Part shown: positions 1 to 12,896 of the stretch, piece after piece | Layout of the letters: every line of letters starts with the position of its first letter | How positions within the stretch are numbered: the stretch's first letter is position 1 | Notes under the pieces: model-generated | The model's input: only the letters and a program-made list of their open reading frames with translations | What the model was told of the DNA's origin: nothing | The model's database searches: none | Assembly: GCA_963930655.1 (NCBI GenBank) | Contig: OZ005606.1 | Span: forward strand, 22,050,001 to 22,114,000 | DNA from: Myrica gale | Lineage: Eukaryota > Streptophyta > Magnoliopsida > Fagales > Myricaceae | Direction of reading: 5' to 3' | Length of the DNA stretch: 64,000 bases | Translations under genes and position numbers: made by a program

Positions 1-3000
1 GGCGTTGGCGATATCAATCCCTTGTTGGAGCGCTACCACTTTCTCCGAGCTATTTACAAGCACCACTGCAATGCGGAGGACGAGGTGTGTAACTGTTGTT
101 TCAGAATGGAAGTCTTTCAGAAATATAATTCTCCCTTTTTTATGCATCATACGGTTGCTCAATTGGATGGTTTTGGTGCTACCGCTATTCAATTTGATTT
201 TTCTCTTTCGAATCTATTTATGCGAACTTTTACAGAAAATCTAGAAATTTTGATGAGTATTAGCGCTATGCTTTTCAACGGTGAAATTTCATATGATGAT
301 TTATTTTAGTTGAAGGCTTTGATTAATGATGTTGTTTGTTCGATCCTCTTCTATTTTATGGTTCGTTTTTTCGTAAGCTGCGCGTAAAAAAAGTAGTAGG
401 AATGGTGAGGATATTGTTGTATGATACGCGGTTGCGTCTACAACTATTTGTTAAATTGGGAAAATTTTGAAAGAGAGCGAACTACTTCTAAACAATACGT
501 TGTTTGGACTATCTTGCAGAAACATTAAACTTCATGGGTAATTAGCCTTGGATTTATATTTGGTTGCCTCAAGTTGCAACTTGTTGTGCCTAAGCTAATC
601 ATATCTTGCCTTGATGTGTACTTGCCTCTGCAGACAGTATTGTTAGGCAAATTAGGTCGGCATGGCTCAAAGTTCTGTTTTGATAGGTCCTTACGTCAGC
701 ATATTCTTTGGAACATAAGTTAGAAGTTTCAAATAACGTCTAAAAATAACCAATACCTAATTGAAATATGTACTTGGTATGCAATCTGCTGGATTATAAA
801 AAGCTTGATTGTAACCAAACAGTTGTGGTCGTATTTTTGTCCTTCATTCCCATATAATTGCATGAAAATTCCAATGGGTTTGTGGCTTGGGACCATCAGT
901 TGTCACTTGTTTCTAACTCTGATCATGTTTAAAGAAGTTTGTTGATCCATTTTGCATAATAGCAATAATCATGCTGCTGCCATCCATTGATTCCCTAAGT
1001 GTGTTTGCTCGATGTATTTATGTTAGAATCTTCCAGAGCTGCAACATAGGTGGCTCACTCCGTCTATTATCATCATAATTTAAATTACACATTTTTTTTT
1101 CCTTTTTAAGGTTTTATCATTTGACTATCTTCTCTGTTTAAACCTAAAAGCCACATTTTTGGACGAGTCTCTAAAAGCCAAGTCATCTGTGTAGGATATT
1201 TAATTTTACTGAAAAGAAAGGGTCATATAATTTTTTATGTGTTTGTGCATGTGTTTAGACATACTAGCGTTCATACATGCATATGCCTTTGGGAATGCTC
1301 CATTCACGCCCTTGTCTCTGGTCCTAGTGTTCAGCTTATATGTGTTTGTGCATGTGTTTAGACATACTTAAAAGCATACTAGCTTTTATCCACGTATATG
1401 CCTTTGGGGATGCTCCTTTCACACCCTTGTCTCTGGTCCTAGTGTTGGGTCCACATTTTTTGTGTCTTACCCCTTTTTTTCTTCTTCTCCCTCTCTTCTC
1501 ACCGGATTCAAGTGTCTCATAGTTTTTCTCTTCTCACCCGGATTCAAGTTTCTTATAGCTTTCATCCATGCATATGCCTTTTGGGTCCACTTTTTTTTTT
1601 GTCCTTTTACCTCATTTTGCCAATTAAAGTGAAGGTTTTGAGAGACCGTTAACGTAGGTCGACACCAAGACCAAGTCTTGGCATTCTGTGTTATTGTTGA
1701 CCAACATCTTAATTTATTTCCGCTGTTCTCTCTATGAAGTTCTACAATTGATTTTTCACTCTTCGTCCTAACAATAATCATAGAATGTATGTGCAACATT
1801 TTGGAATTGCAGTTACTCCAAATCAATTATTCATTCAAATTTTTTAACGCTTCACAATCAGATCAATCCATTTGGTTGTATAGATGCATAGGCATGCCCT
1901 TGCGTTTCACATATTGTTGTTTTGTACAGCTTTGGTTCTCCTTAGTGTTGGTGTCTTTTAATCAGTCTTAAATTTTTAAGATTATAACATCATGTTTACT
2001 TTCGAAATTCTAGGTCATCTTTCCAGCTCTTGATATACGTGTGAAGAATATTGCACGCACTTACTCCCTAGAACATGAGGGAGAAAGTGTTCTTTTTGAT
2101 CAGTTGTTTGAGCTGCTCAAGTCAGATATGCAAAATGAAGAAAGCTATAGAAGAGAGTTAGCCTCTTGTACGGGAGTCCTTCAAACATCAATTAGCCAGC
2201 ATATGTCCAAGGAAGAAGAACAGGTATGAGTTTTCTCAACTGCCATGGTCCATAAGTAATATGAAATTTGGGGCTAGTAATTACCTGGGCATTTAATAGT
2301 TGCTCCTGTGCATCCTGGCTGTATCGTACCTGTGAACTGGTTAGCTGGGTGTGGAGAAGCATTGTGAACCCTAATCTGTTTCTTTGGAACTGTTTCTTCT
2401 CCTTCGCCCCAGCCCAGCATAGCACCTTGCTCCCATCTCTTAAATAAACTCAAACCTGTGTGTAATGATTGATATGTTTTGAACATGCTATCCTCAATTT
2501 TTAACTTTGCTAGTCTGGATGAGGACAATAGATGTTGGCAATCAGAGGCTGGCATTTCCTGACTCTCTCGCACCCTCTGTTAGGTGTATCTGGGTCATTT
2601 AATATTCTGTTCTATCCATCCTGGCTATGTGCTGCTAGTCCAGTGGCAGGTTTACAGATGCATATGGAGTTTCCTGTAATATGCCATCAAATTTATCATT
2701 AGGGAGGCTTCTTCTTCACTTGTTATAACTGTTCCTTTTTCTTTTGGTGTCATTGTCTTGCTACAGGGTAAAAATGGAAGATAATTTCTGAACCATTATG
2801 TAATATAACCCAAACAAGTGTTTAATCTATCTCAGGCATCTGGCCATCCACAAGTTTATATTTTGCAATGTTTGAATGATTCTGAAACCCAGCCATAAGC
2901 AATTAACTATTGTTTTCTTTTTCCTAAATGCTTCTTGTTCAAGGTTTAGTATGCATCGCTAACTGTGTCACGGAAAGGGGTATGGCTAACTACCTTCATT

Positions 3001-6000
3001 TCCATGTGTTTGATTGATCATAGGAGAAAGGAAAAAAGAGAAAGCAAATGGTAGCCCTAAGTGGTATGGAACATATGTACCCCTTTCTTTGATCACCATT
3101 TTTTCCATCTACTTCCCTCAAGTTTCGGTTGAAAAAGTTTAGTGGGGAAGGGAGGGAAGGGACCCCTCCTCTTTTCCTTATCTTGTTCCACTTAATCCAT
3201 CCATTGAGACTAAAATTCTTTCCCTCCCTTGCCCTCTCCTTCTTGCTTAATTCCCCAACCCGATGCCATATAAATTGTGGAAATCTCAAATTAGTGGTGA
3301 TCAACTCCTTCCAGCTTCTCTAGCTGTCAATAAATTTTCTTGCTTTTGATGGACTTGGCAGTCGGTGATGAGCTTTCTGCAAATTTACCAATATACTTTA
3401 GGCGGTCTTTCTTGCTCTTTATTGTTATATACACACAATTGAGATGGTGTATTTTATTAACCCTTTGTACTTGCCAGCCACCTATGTAGAACTTAGCGTG
3501 CTGAGTTGTACATAAGTTTGTACCTCACATTTTTGTTTTCATTTGGCAGGTCTTCCCTTTGCTTGTTGAGAAGTTTTCATTTGAAGAGCAGGCCACTTTG
3601 GTATGGCAGTTTCTTTGCAGCATTCCTGTCAAGATGATGGCAGAATTTCTACCCTGGCTTTTTTCCTCTATCTCACCTGAAGAACGTCAGGATATGCGCA
3701 AGTGTTTGTGCGAGATAGTCCCACAAGAAAAGCTTCTTCAGCAGGTAAGGAGTCCTTTTTGCGGTTGGTATGTCATCTTTGTTGGTGTTCATGTAAAAAC
3801 TACAGTAACTTTATCTTTTCTGAAGTGAAGGTTGTCCTCACCTGGATTGGAGAGGAAACTGTGTATGAAATGAGTAAAAGTTGCAAAGATAATCTTGAGG
3901 CCAGATGTCAAGATTCTGGGGCTAGCACTTTTATCAGTCAAACTGAGCAGGTGAACTGTGCATGTGAATCTTCCAAAACTGGTAAAAGGAAGCATATGGA
4001 GCTAAATTTGAATTTTTCCAAATCCAGTACATCTTGTCCTATAGATGAAATTTTGCTTTGGCATAATGCTATAAAGAGAGAGTTAAATGATATAGCTGAG
4101 GCAGCTAGGAAGATACAAATTTCTGGAGATTTCTCTGATCTGCTGGAATTCAACAAGAGGTTGCAATTCATTGCAGAAGTCTGCATCTTTCACAGGTGTG
4201 CTTTTCAGCTTTGTTTCCTATTTTGATTTCCCTTACTGGCAAATATAAGTCTGTATGAAATTTGCAAATTGTTGCATCTTAATATTATTTGCCTTGTGGA
4301 AAGGGAGTTGTGATTACCTTATAGCTGTCATTCGTACTGTGGCCTATAACACAGACTAGCTTTGAATCCTAAACCCCATTTTCATACTTAGAACTTTTAT
4401 TCATGAGCTATTGAAGAGTTCAAGAAGCAAAGTTTCCCTCGAAGGGCATGGTTTTGTATTTCAGAGTTTTTGAATTGGATGGTTAGTGGTTACTCTCCTT
4501 TTAGCTTTCTGCCTTTGTGAGTTTTATGGATTTAGTTCTTAAACTTTTTCTTTTCCTCTAATCTTGGACCAAGAGATTCAAACTTGCAAATAAGGGCCGA
4601 GGCTTATTTAAAGAGCACATAATTCAAGTTGGCAATCCTATGAAATGTGCATTTCATGAAATTAGATTCTCGTGTTTCTCTTTCTGCAGCATTGCTGAGG
4701 ACAAAATTATATTCCCTGCTGTAGATGCAGAACTCTCTTTTGCACAGGAGCATGCAGAAGAGGAAATTCAATTTGATAAGCTTAGGTGCCTGATAGAAAG
4801 CATCCAAAGTACTGAAGCCAATTCAACTTCTGTGGAATTCTGTTCAAAATTGTGCTCACAGGCTGATCGAATAATGGACACCATACAGAAACACTTCCAT
4901 GATGAGGAAGTTCAGGTGGGTACTGTTGCATGAATGACAATGAGCTGAGCTTGTGGAAAGGAGACATTCAGTTAAAACAATATTATGCATTTTTCCATCA
5001 CATCCTTGCCTGTAATTTGGTGACTTTTTGTTCAGCATTTATAATTTAAAAGACATAATCAATCATCTTATCTGTCCTTAAAATCATCCTCACTAGAATT
5101 TTCCAGGTTCTTCCACTTGCTCGAAAGCATTTTAGCCACAGAAGGCAGCAAGAACTTCTGTATCAGAGCTTATGTGTGATGCCCTTGAAATTGATTGAGT
5201 GCGTCTTACCATGGCTGGTAGGATCAGTTAGTGATGAAGAAGCAAGGTCACTTCTCCATAATATGTATATGGCAGGTTCGATATCTGTTCTCACATTTAT
5301 TTGTTGAAGTGTAAGGGCTGTTGAAAAATTGTGTGACAGCTTGCTATCGGTTCCTAACTTGCGGAGTTATCTGATGCAGCTCCAGCATCAGATTCTGCAT
5401 TGGTCACTCTTTTCTCGGGGTGGGCCTGTAAAGGTCGTTCAAGGAATGCTTGTTTGTCTTCCAGTGTTATTAGTTGTTTCTCTCCTCCAGTACCGACCGG
5501 AATGGAAGAATTTGATTGCCAACCAATTGGTGTATGTGCCTCTTTGTCTTCTGCTAAGGAAAAACCTCCAGTCACTCAAGAAGATGACCATAGAAGGCCA
5601 GTCAAATGTGGAAATGCAATTCAAATTGAGGACACTGATGCTTGTCATTCTACAGGAACTGCAACCATCCAATTATCTTGCAGCAATCAGTCTTGCTGTG
5701 TCCCTGGGTTAGGAGTGAATGAAAATAATCTAGGAGCGAGCTCTTTAGTTGCAGCAAAATCTATGCGGTCCCTATCTTTTAGTCCTTCTGCTCCCTCCCT
5801 CAACTCAAGTCTGTTTAACTGGGAAATGGATTTAGCCTTTGCTGATGCTGGATCTGCAACACGACCCATTGATAACATATTTAAATTTCATAAAGCCATT
5901 CGGAAAGACTTGGAGTACTTGGATGTTGAATCTGGCAAGCTTAATGATTGCAACGAGACCTTTCTTAGGCAGTTTACTGGCAGATTTCGTTTGCTATGGG

Positions 6001-9000
6001 GTTTATATAGAGCTCATAGTAATGCTGAGGATGATATAGTATTTCCAGCATTAGAATCTAAAGAGACTCTTCATAACGTGAGCCACTCATATACCCTTGA
6101 TCACAAACAGGAAGAGAAACTGTTTGAGGATATTTCTTCTGTGCTTTCTGAGCTTACACAACTGCATGAGCAGTTGAACAGTAAGAATTTGGCTGATCAT
6201 CTATCTGCAAGTAAGTTTGACACTTCTGATGAAAATTCTACTATGAGAAAGTATGATGAGCTCTCAACTAAGCTTCAGGGCATGTGCAAATCCATTAGAG
6301 TCACATTGGATCATCACGTTTTCCGGGAAGAACTTGAATTATGGCCATTGTTTGACAGACATTTTTCTGTGGAAGAACAGGACAAAATTGTTGGCAGAAT
6401 AATCGGTACTACAGGTGCAGAGGTCCTTCAATCAATGCTGCCGTGGGTCACTTCTGCTCTTACACAGGAGGAGCAAAACAGAATGATGGACACATGGAAG
6501 CATGCAACTAAAAACACGATGTTCAGTGAGTGGCTCAATGAATGGTGGGAAGGAACTTCCTCTGGATTTCAACATACAACAATAGCCGGGAGTGGCATTT
6601 CACTAGGTTCGTGGATCGTTTGTTGGTTCTGCCTTTGGATATATTCTTTGTTATTTATTGTTATGTTCTTACTTGATCTCTAAGCATGCTGCTAAGAAAA
6701 TTAAAAATATACTATATTAGGTACTGATGCCTATGAAAGCTTGGACCACAGTGGTCTCAATTTCAAGCCCGGATGGAAAGATATTTTTAGGATGAATCAA
6801 AATGAGCTTGAATCTGAAATAAGAAGAGTTTCTCGGGATTCAACTCTTGATCCAAGAAGAAAAGCATATCTTATTCAAAATCTTATGACCAGGTCAGTTT
6901 ATGTGACCTGTGAGTGAGTCCACAACAGTTTGGATTAGTATGCTTTTAGCATGTTCTGATATATAAAAGGTTTATGGTAGTCGGTGGATAGCATCTCAGC
7001 AGAAGTTACTTCAGACGACAACGGGTGAAAGTTCGCATTCTGGAGATTCACTTGATTGTTCTCCATCATATCGTGATTCTGAGAAACAAGTTTTTGGATG
7101 TGAGCATTACAAGAGAAATTGCAAACTCCATGCTGCTTGCTGTGGCAAGTTATTTACATGCAGGTTTTGCCACGATAAAGTCAGCGACCATTCAATGGAT
7201 AGGTAAGTGCACGTTACATTTTCCACTTGTTTCTCAGTGGAATTCTACATTTAATCTAATCTTGTTAGTATGAATTCATTTGCAGGAAGGCTACAGCTGA
7301 AATGATGTGTATGAAGTGCTTAAAACTTCAGCCTGTTGGACCAATTTGTTCAACTCCTTCCTGTGGTGGACTCTCAATGGCAAAGTACTACTGCCCTATT
7401 TGCAAATTTTTTGACGATGAAAGGTACATAATTTTGTTATAATTTATTCCTCTCTAGTTTTTTGTTATTGAAATCGTTATTTTTATATCCTACAAAAAAA
7501 GAAGATATCAGGTCCCCCACCCTAACGAGGATATTAGAGTTTTCAAAGGGATATGATCTATAAAATGACGGAATACTAAATTTGGCATGGAACGAAGTCT
7601 TTGAGGGATTTTTTTAGGCCAGAACTTTGGGCTTTGAGTTGAGTTATGATATACTTCACGTTTACAGCGCATCTTTATCAGTAATTTTCCTGCTCGGAAA
7701 ATCACTTATGCATGATCTTGATTGATAGCTCACTTGAAGTTCTTTTTAAAAATATGCATGGATATCTTGTTTGTGAGGTCAATTTTGTGATAGGTGCTCT
7801 GATCAATATAGATTACCAAAGAGAAGGAAGAGATGCTTTTCCGAAATTGGCAGACATTTATTTCTTGAAAAGTTCTGGTTTTATATTTGATTGAGAGGTG
7901 ACAGATTGATAGTGGTAGTCTGGTGGCTATTTGTTAATATCAATTTACTGAATGGTTAGTTCAGTTTAGTGCTAATATTTAGTTCCTTTTGTGGTTAAGA
8001 TTTGCTGAGGAGGATTTCTTGGTTTTCCCTGTTATGTTATTGCAGGACAGTTTATCATTGTCCTTTCTGCAATTTATGTCGTCTTGGGAAGGGACTTGGT
8101 ATTGATTTCTTTCATTGCATGACGTGCAATTGTTGCCTGGGAATAAAGTTAGTGGATCACAAGTGCCGAGAGAAAGGTCTGGAAACAAACTGTCCCATTT
8201 GCTGTGATTTTCTGTTCACATCAAGTGCGACGGTCAGAGCCCTTCCATGTGGCCATTTTATGCATTCAGCTTGCTTCCAGGTCTGTATTCTATTCGCTTC
8301 TCTTCTTTTGTTCCTATTGTTCTGCTCCAGATTTTGTTTTCTATACAAGATAAGTGTTTTTGTTGGTGCTTATGTTATGTTCCACTCTCTTATTTGTTCT
8401 CTCAGGCATATACTTGCAGTCACTATGTTTGCCCAATTTGTACCAAATCGTTGGGAGATATGGCGGTAAGTGACCATTTTTTTCTATTTGTAAGTGCTAG
8501 TTCACTATGGTTACACTAGTAAAGGAGCCATTCATGAGGCCTTTTGTCAACAGACTGAAATAACTGTATTCAACTGGCCTGTTTTGTTTTGTGTTGTTTT
8601 GCGTACTCAGAATTAGAGTAATTCACTCTTAGTGGCATATGGGTGAGGGTTCATATATGACAGTCTAATAGAAATCTTTATAATACTGTTCCTTTAGGAT
8701 CTTATGTATATCTCAGTACTATGACCTTGCTTATCGGCTAACGTCCACCTGGGGTTCAAACACCTCTTCAATAGACCTTGGTCTAGTGAACAAAAGCTTA
8801 ATGGATGGCTTGAACTATTCCAACAATCCTACAATTGGTGGGGACTTGATAAGTAATCTCTGGATGATAAACATCTGACAGAATAGGAGTGAAGCTGAAT
8901 GGTTAGCAAGTACCAATAAGGTTTGTTACGGTTAGAAGCAGCTAAGAGTTTAAAACTTTTGGCTCTCTGTTTGTCTCTTTGTTGGTTCTTCTCCCCCCGC

Positions 9001-9500
9001 CCTCTCTCTCTCCCTCCCTCCCTTCCCATGTTTCCTAGGTTTTGACACAGCATTCAGCTAAACATGAATTTATGGAAGAGGTTTAGCAGTAACCATGTCA
9101 TCTGCATCTGGAGAGAATAGATTCACAAGAAATTTACAAATAATTCAGATTTCCATGTGTGTGTAACATTTTTGCTTGCTTCTGTTGTCAGGTATACTTT
9201 GGCATGCTTGACGCTCTACTGGCTTCTGAAGAACTCCCAGAAGAATACAGAGATCGCTGTCAAGTAAAACATTCATACCTCTTTTCTCCTTCAACATCTT
9301 AGGTAACTATTCGAAGCTCTTAGTGTTTGCTGAATTTAAAGCCTCTAATTTTGGTATTCCAGGATATACTGTGCAATGACTGCGATAAAAAGGGGACTGC
9401 ACCCTTCCACTGGCTATACCATAAGTGTGGGTTTTGCGGATCCTATAATACCAGGGTAATAAAGGTTGATTCCAGTTCCCACTGTTCAACATCAAGCTAG
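1..9500 (+). CDS. BTS: BRUTUS-type hemerythrin / RING zinc-finger E3 ubiquitin ligase (5' partial)
   Basis: BRUTUS binds iron through hemerythrin domains and ubiquitinates bHLH iron-deficiency regulators in the nucleus (family knowledge). I read exons 1-84, 2014-2223, 3550-3744, 3831-4195, 4690-4915, 5107-5275, 5380-6606, 6721-6892, 6981-7202, 7286-7423, 8046-8280, 8406-8465, 9192-9263 and 9363-9500. All junctions are GT-AG and in phase, giving 1170 residues ending in TAG. The first exon holds the HxxxE part of hemerythrin 1 (HCNAEDE). Hemerythrin 2 spans the 3831-5275 exons ([26 protein letters not shown]) and hemerythrin 3 the large 5380 exon ([24 protein letters not shown]). CHY and CTCHY zinc fingers follow ([32 protein letters not shown]), then a RING finger (CPIC...CGHFMHSAC...CPIC) and a C-terminal rubredoxin-like ribbon (CNDCDKKG...HKCGFC). 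About 80-90 N-terminal residues lie upstream of the window, judging by the Arabidopsis length I recall. The order of domains fits BTS rather than the BTSL paralogues, though that choice is less certain. Confidence 0.95.
1237..1446. repeat. Two-copy 103 bp tandem duplication in BTS intron
   Basis: The segment beginning atgtgtttgtgcatgtgttt at 1237 recurs at 1340, and both copies end in cttgtctctggtcctagtgtt. The copies have diverged by a few substitutions and a small insertion. A second small repeat (caccggattcaagt, near 1500 and 1536) follows. It lies inside the 1.9 kb intron between the first two visible exons. Confidence 0.8.
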
Positions 9501-12360
9501 TGACGGTGTCTGGCTTTCCCGTGGTTTTATTTCACGTGTAAATACCCTTAATGGAAGTACCGCTTACACATGGTTTTGTAAATTAAGGTGCCACTAGAAC
9601 GGTGAGTTATGATTTTTATACCCCAAAACTTGTGATCATCCCCGACATAATTAAGGTTGGTGGATTTTTGTTCCTTTATGGATTCACGGCGGTTCTTTTA
9701 TCAATGCCTTGAGGAGGAAATTTATAGTTGAACGGTCTCGGCAAATGCTTGGATATTCTGTAAGTTTTCAAGTTTAGTTGTTGTCAACTTTTAAGTATTT
9801 AATCTTTTGGCCACAAAATAGCAGTAGGAGAAAGTGTTGTTTCAGATGTATTTTAGGAATTGGACAGCGACTTAAATATTTTGGCGGTAAACTGCCCTGA
9901 TAAGTCGTGTTTGGGACCTGTTTATTATGTATCAGGAAAAGTAAACTGAGTTAAGGATAATATTGACCTTAGATCATGGAGACAGTTCGAGCACGAGAGT
10001 TGGGACTCAGTAATCTTGAACAACATTGACCGAGTGGCTTACAGTTGCTTTACTACCGGTCTTGTTTGATATCCATGAGGACTTTCTAGAATCTGTGTTG
10101 AGCAAGTACTTCCTCTCCTTTTTTTTTTTTTCTTCCATGAAGATTATTACACCGTTTTCTAGTTGTTAGTAATACCTAAATTTTGTCGAAACCTAGTACT
10201 ATGCTTGCTTGTTCAACTCAAGCAGGGAATTACTCTCAGCCCAAACTAAGCACAACTCTTTGTGTTCATAATGGGCGGCCATTAGGAACACAAGCAGTGA
10301 TTTACACCTCTCCCGGTGATTGATCCACTCCTCTCCTATAAAATCGTAAGATCCAAAACCAAAGGATGAGATCAGTTCTACTGTCAACAAAAGGAGAAAC
10401 AAGAGATCTGTGGTTCTGTCGCTGGAGAAGCCTAGTATTTGATTGGAGGGATATGAACCCCGATGGAGAGTATGAGCAGAGAAAGATGGATCTTGAGAGA
10501 GAGTGTGTGTGTTTCAGGAAAGAGACTAGAGAGCAAAGTTGGTCCAAAAAAGTTTCATGAAGTTAGACCTACTTGGAAGTACACCGAGCAGTGGTGTGGT
10601 ATAAACATTTCAACACTATACTCTTTTTTTCACCTTTTTTGTTTTTTCTACGACTCTTTTTTTTCACCTTAGCAGATGGAAATTGTATGGGAACTTAACC
10701 TTTTCTTGGGGGGCCGGTAGTTCAGCGATGGTTAGAAACTTATTGATGTCATGACTCGGATCGTCAGTAGAAGTGACTTGATGGATGGAAATCTCCAAAT
10801 GCATTAAAAGAAAGTGGGTCTTTTTCAAAAATCCGATATTTGTTTGTTCCCTCTACCTCCCTGACTTGTCTTTTCTTGTATCTACATTTTCACGTCTGAC
10901 TGGTAGCCTCAACGATTTGTCCTTGGATATCCGCATCGCATGCCATTTTGTGTTTGTTTACACGGTAGACCGTGGCCAACCCTTTTGTCCTTGTGATTCA
11001 AAACTTTTATAATAGTAGCTTCAAGTACTATTAGACCATACAATGCCTTAGCCCAGCTCTTACAGATCCCTCTCTGGCAACTCAAATAACCCAGACTCAA
11101 ACCTTCTTAAATACAGTGAAAAGGATATCACCGAAAAAGATAATTGTTTTTTTAAAAAAAAAAAACTGAAAATTGCATTATGATTAGTCCCTCAGATAAT
11201 GAGATAACTTCCCATGTATGACAAATATTATAATTTGTTTGACGAGGTTGGAGTCATTAACTAACAATTGCTTTCTTTAAACCCTTTGATCCAATCGTCT
11301 ATAGTATGAGTGGAGCAGTTAATAGGTGATCATAATGGCATGGGAGTGATATGCACTCAACTAAGTAAGGTCGTTCTCTCCTCCAAAAGCTCCATTGTTG
11401 TTTCAGTTTCAGACATGTTTTTTTATCCCTATAGCTTCAAAACATTTCCCAGAAAATTATTTCCTTCATTGGTGCAAAGGGTAGGTAATTACGTGCATGG
11501 GTTTCATAAGGAAATAAAGTCTCTACTTATAAGCTATAACCTAATTTGCTTCTTCTTCACCCTTTTTGTTTTCTTCTCTGACTATCCTTTTTGGTATATT
11601 AGGATATATTATTTGTACATCTTGCTAATAAATTAAGCTAATCCTGGGATATTAGCTTAATTTCGCAACATATTAATTCCGAGGCCATATATGCCTGTGA
11701 ATATGGAAGCTTTCGGCTAAGTTTGTTAAGGATTTATGAGTCTTTTTTTTAACAGAATGGATGGCTCGGCCAAAATAACGTCAGAAGAAGAAGAAGAAGA
11801 GAGGGAAAACATTGTTGAGGAAAACATTAGACTTTGTTTATTTCTTTAATATCATATCATTAAGTGGTAAGATATTAAATTATGTTAAGAATGGTCTGAA
11901 CTGGTCAGCAGGTAATTAAGTTATTTGAGTTATTGAGATTTTGAGGTACACTCTCTAGTATGGTAACTCATTTAAAACTTCTTAATTATTTTATGTTATT
12001 TAATAATTAGTTATATTTTTATATAATCTTAAGTTTTTTTAGCCTAAATATAAATATTTTATTTGTTTGATACGAGATTGATAGAACTTAATCCAATCCT
12101 CTTCTATAAATGTCCTCCAAATTACGTGTTAATTAGGATTATTCAAATTCGGTACACTTCAGGTGTCAAAAATTCGATACCGATTCTGGTACATGTGGCG
12201 GGGAATCGGAAAATTCTAGTTCTCCCAAACAGTCCCTACTGTCAACACTTTGCAATCAGCTTTATAAATATACTGACATTGATTTTTTATCTTTAAAAAA
12301 AGTATAGAAAAAGAAAAGAAAAAAAGAGAAGCAAATTAAAAAAGCAAGGCACGACTTCTT
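9501..12360. other. BTS 3' flank and BTS-ARG1 intergenic region
   Basis: No convincing gene. The first few hundred bases should contain the BTS 3' UTR, but I could not fix a poly(A) site. The rest is AT-rich with T-tracts and a short (GAA) run near 11785. The small open frames at 10199-10672 and 11310-11636 show no recognisable protein or splice structure. Confidence 0.5.
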
Positions 12361-12367
12361 TTTATAT
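12361..12367 (+). promoter_or_regulatory. Candidate TATA box for ARG1
   Basis: A tttatata stretch lies about 535 bases upstream of the ARG1 start codon, between two imperfect copies of gcaaggcacgacttc. The 5' UTR would then be long or contain an intron. Weak evidence, from motif and position only. Confidence 0.25.
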
Positions 12368-12413
12368 AGATGAAGCAAAGCACGACTTCAATTGGAGACA
12401 GGACTCGGGGTTT

Positions 12414-12449
12414 GAAGAAGAGAGAAGAGAGAAGAGAGAAGAGAGAAGG
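12414..12449 (+). repeat. (AGAGAAG)n purine tract in presumed ARG1 5' leader
   Basis: Four to five imperfect AGAGAAG units sit just downstream of the candidate TATA box. GA-rich tracts are common in plant 5' leaders and can bind GAGA-binding BPC proteins (general knowledge). A second GA-rich run lies at 12836-12876. Confidence 0.6.
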
Positions 12450-12896
12450 GAAAACGTGAAGACAAACTCACGAAGAAGAGAGCTTGTGAGGATGAACGAA
12501 AATATAGAACAGGAAAAGGGGAAAAAATAAATCGTTTCCCCATCTGCTCCATTTCTGTAAATACCAAAACCCTACAGCTCTCGTTTTTATGTAGTTTTTT
12601 CTCTGTAATTACGCTTGTGCTTCGTTTAGATCTTAGCTCTTTGCTATTGCATACCATCAATTTCCGTGCTTCTCAAGTTCCCGAGAAAATATAGCGATGC
12701 GATAATGCTTTGAATTGCGTGTGCCTGCTGGAGAAATTGACTTTTTTTCCGTGGTAATTGTTATTTCTTTTGGTTTTAGATATCCCATGATTAGAGCAAC
12801 TGAGAGGGTAAGATAGGATTTTAAGATTAATCACACAGAGAGAGAGGGAGAGATAGCCGAGAGTGAATGAGAGAGGGAATTGGGACGGGTTCGGAC

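Noticed and set aside
10199..10672. Overlapping open frames on both strands upstream of ARG1
   Set aside because: No similarity to a known family and no splice or promoter support.
10700..10790. Possible tRNA-like head (ccggtagttcagcgatggtta)
   Set aside because: No B box or cloverleaf follows; a resemblance of one box is not enough.
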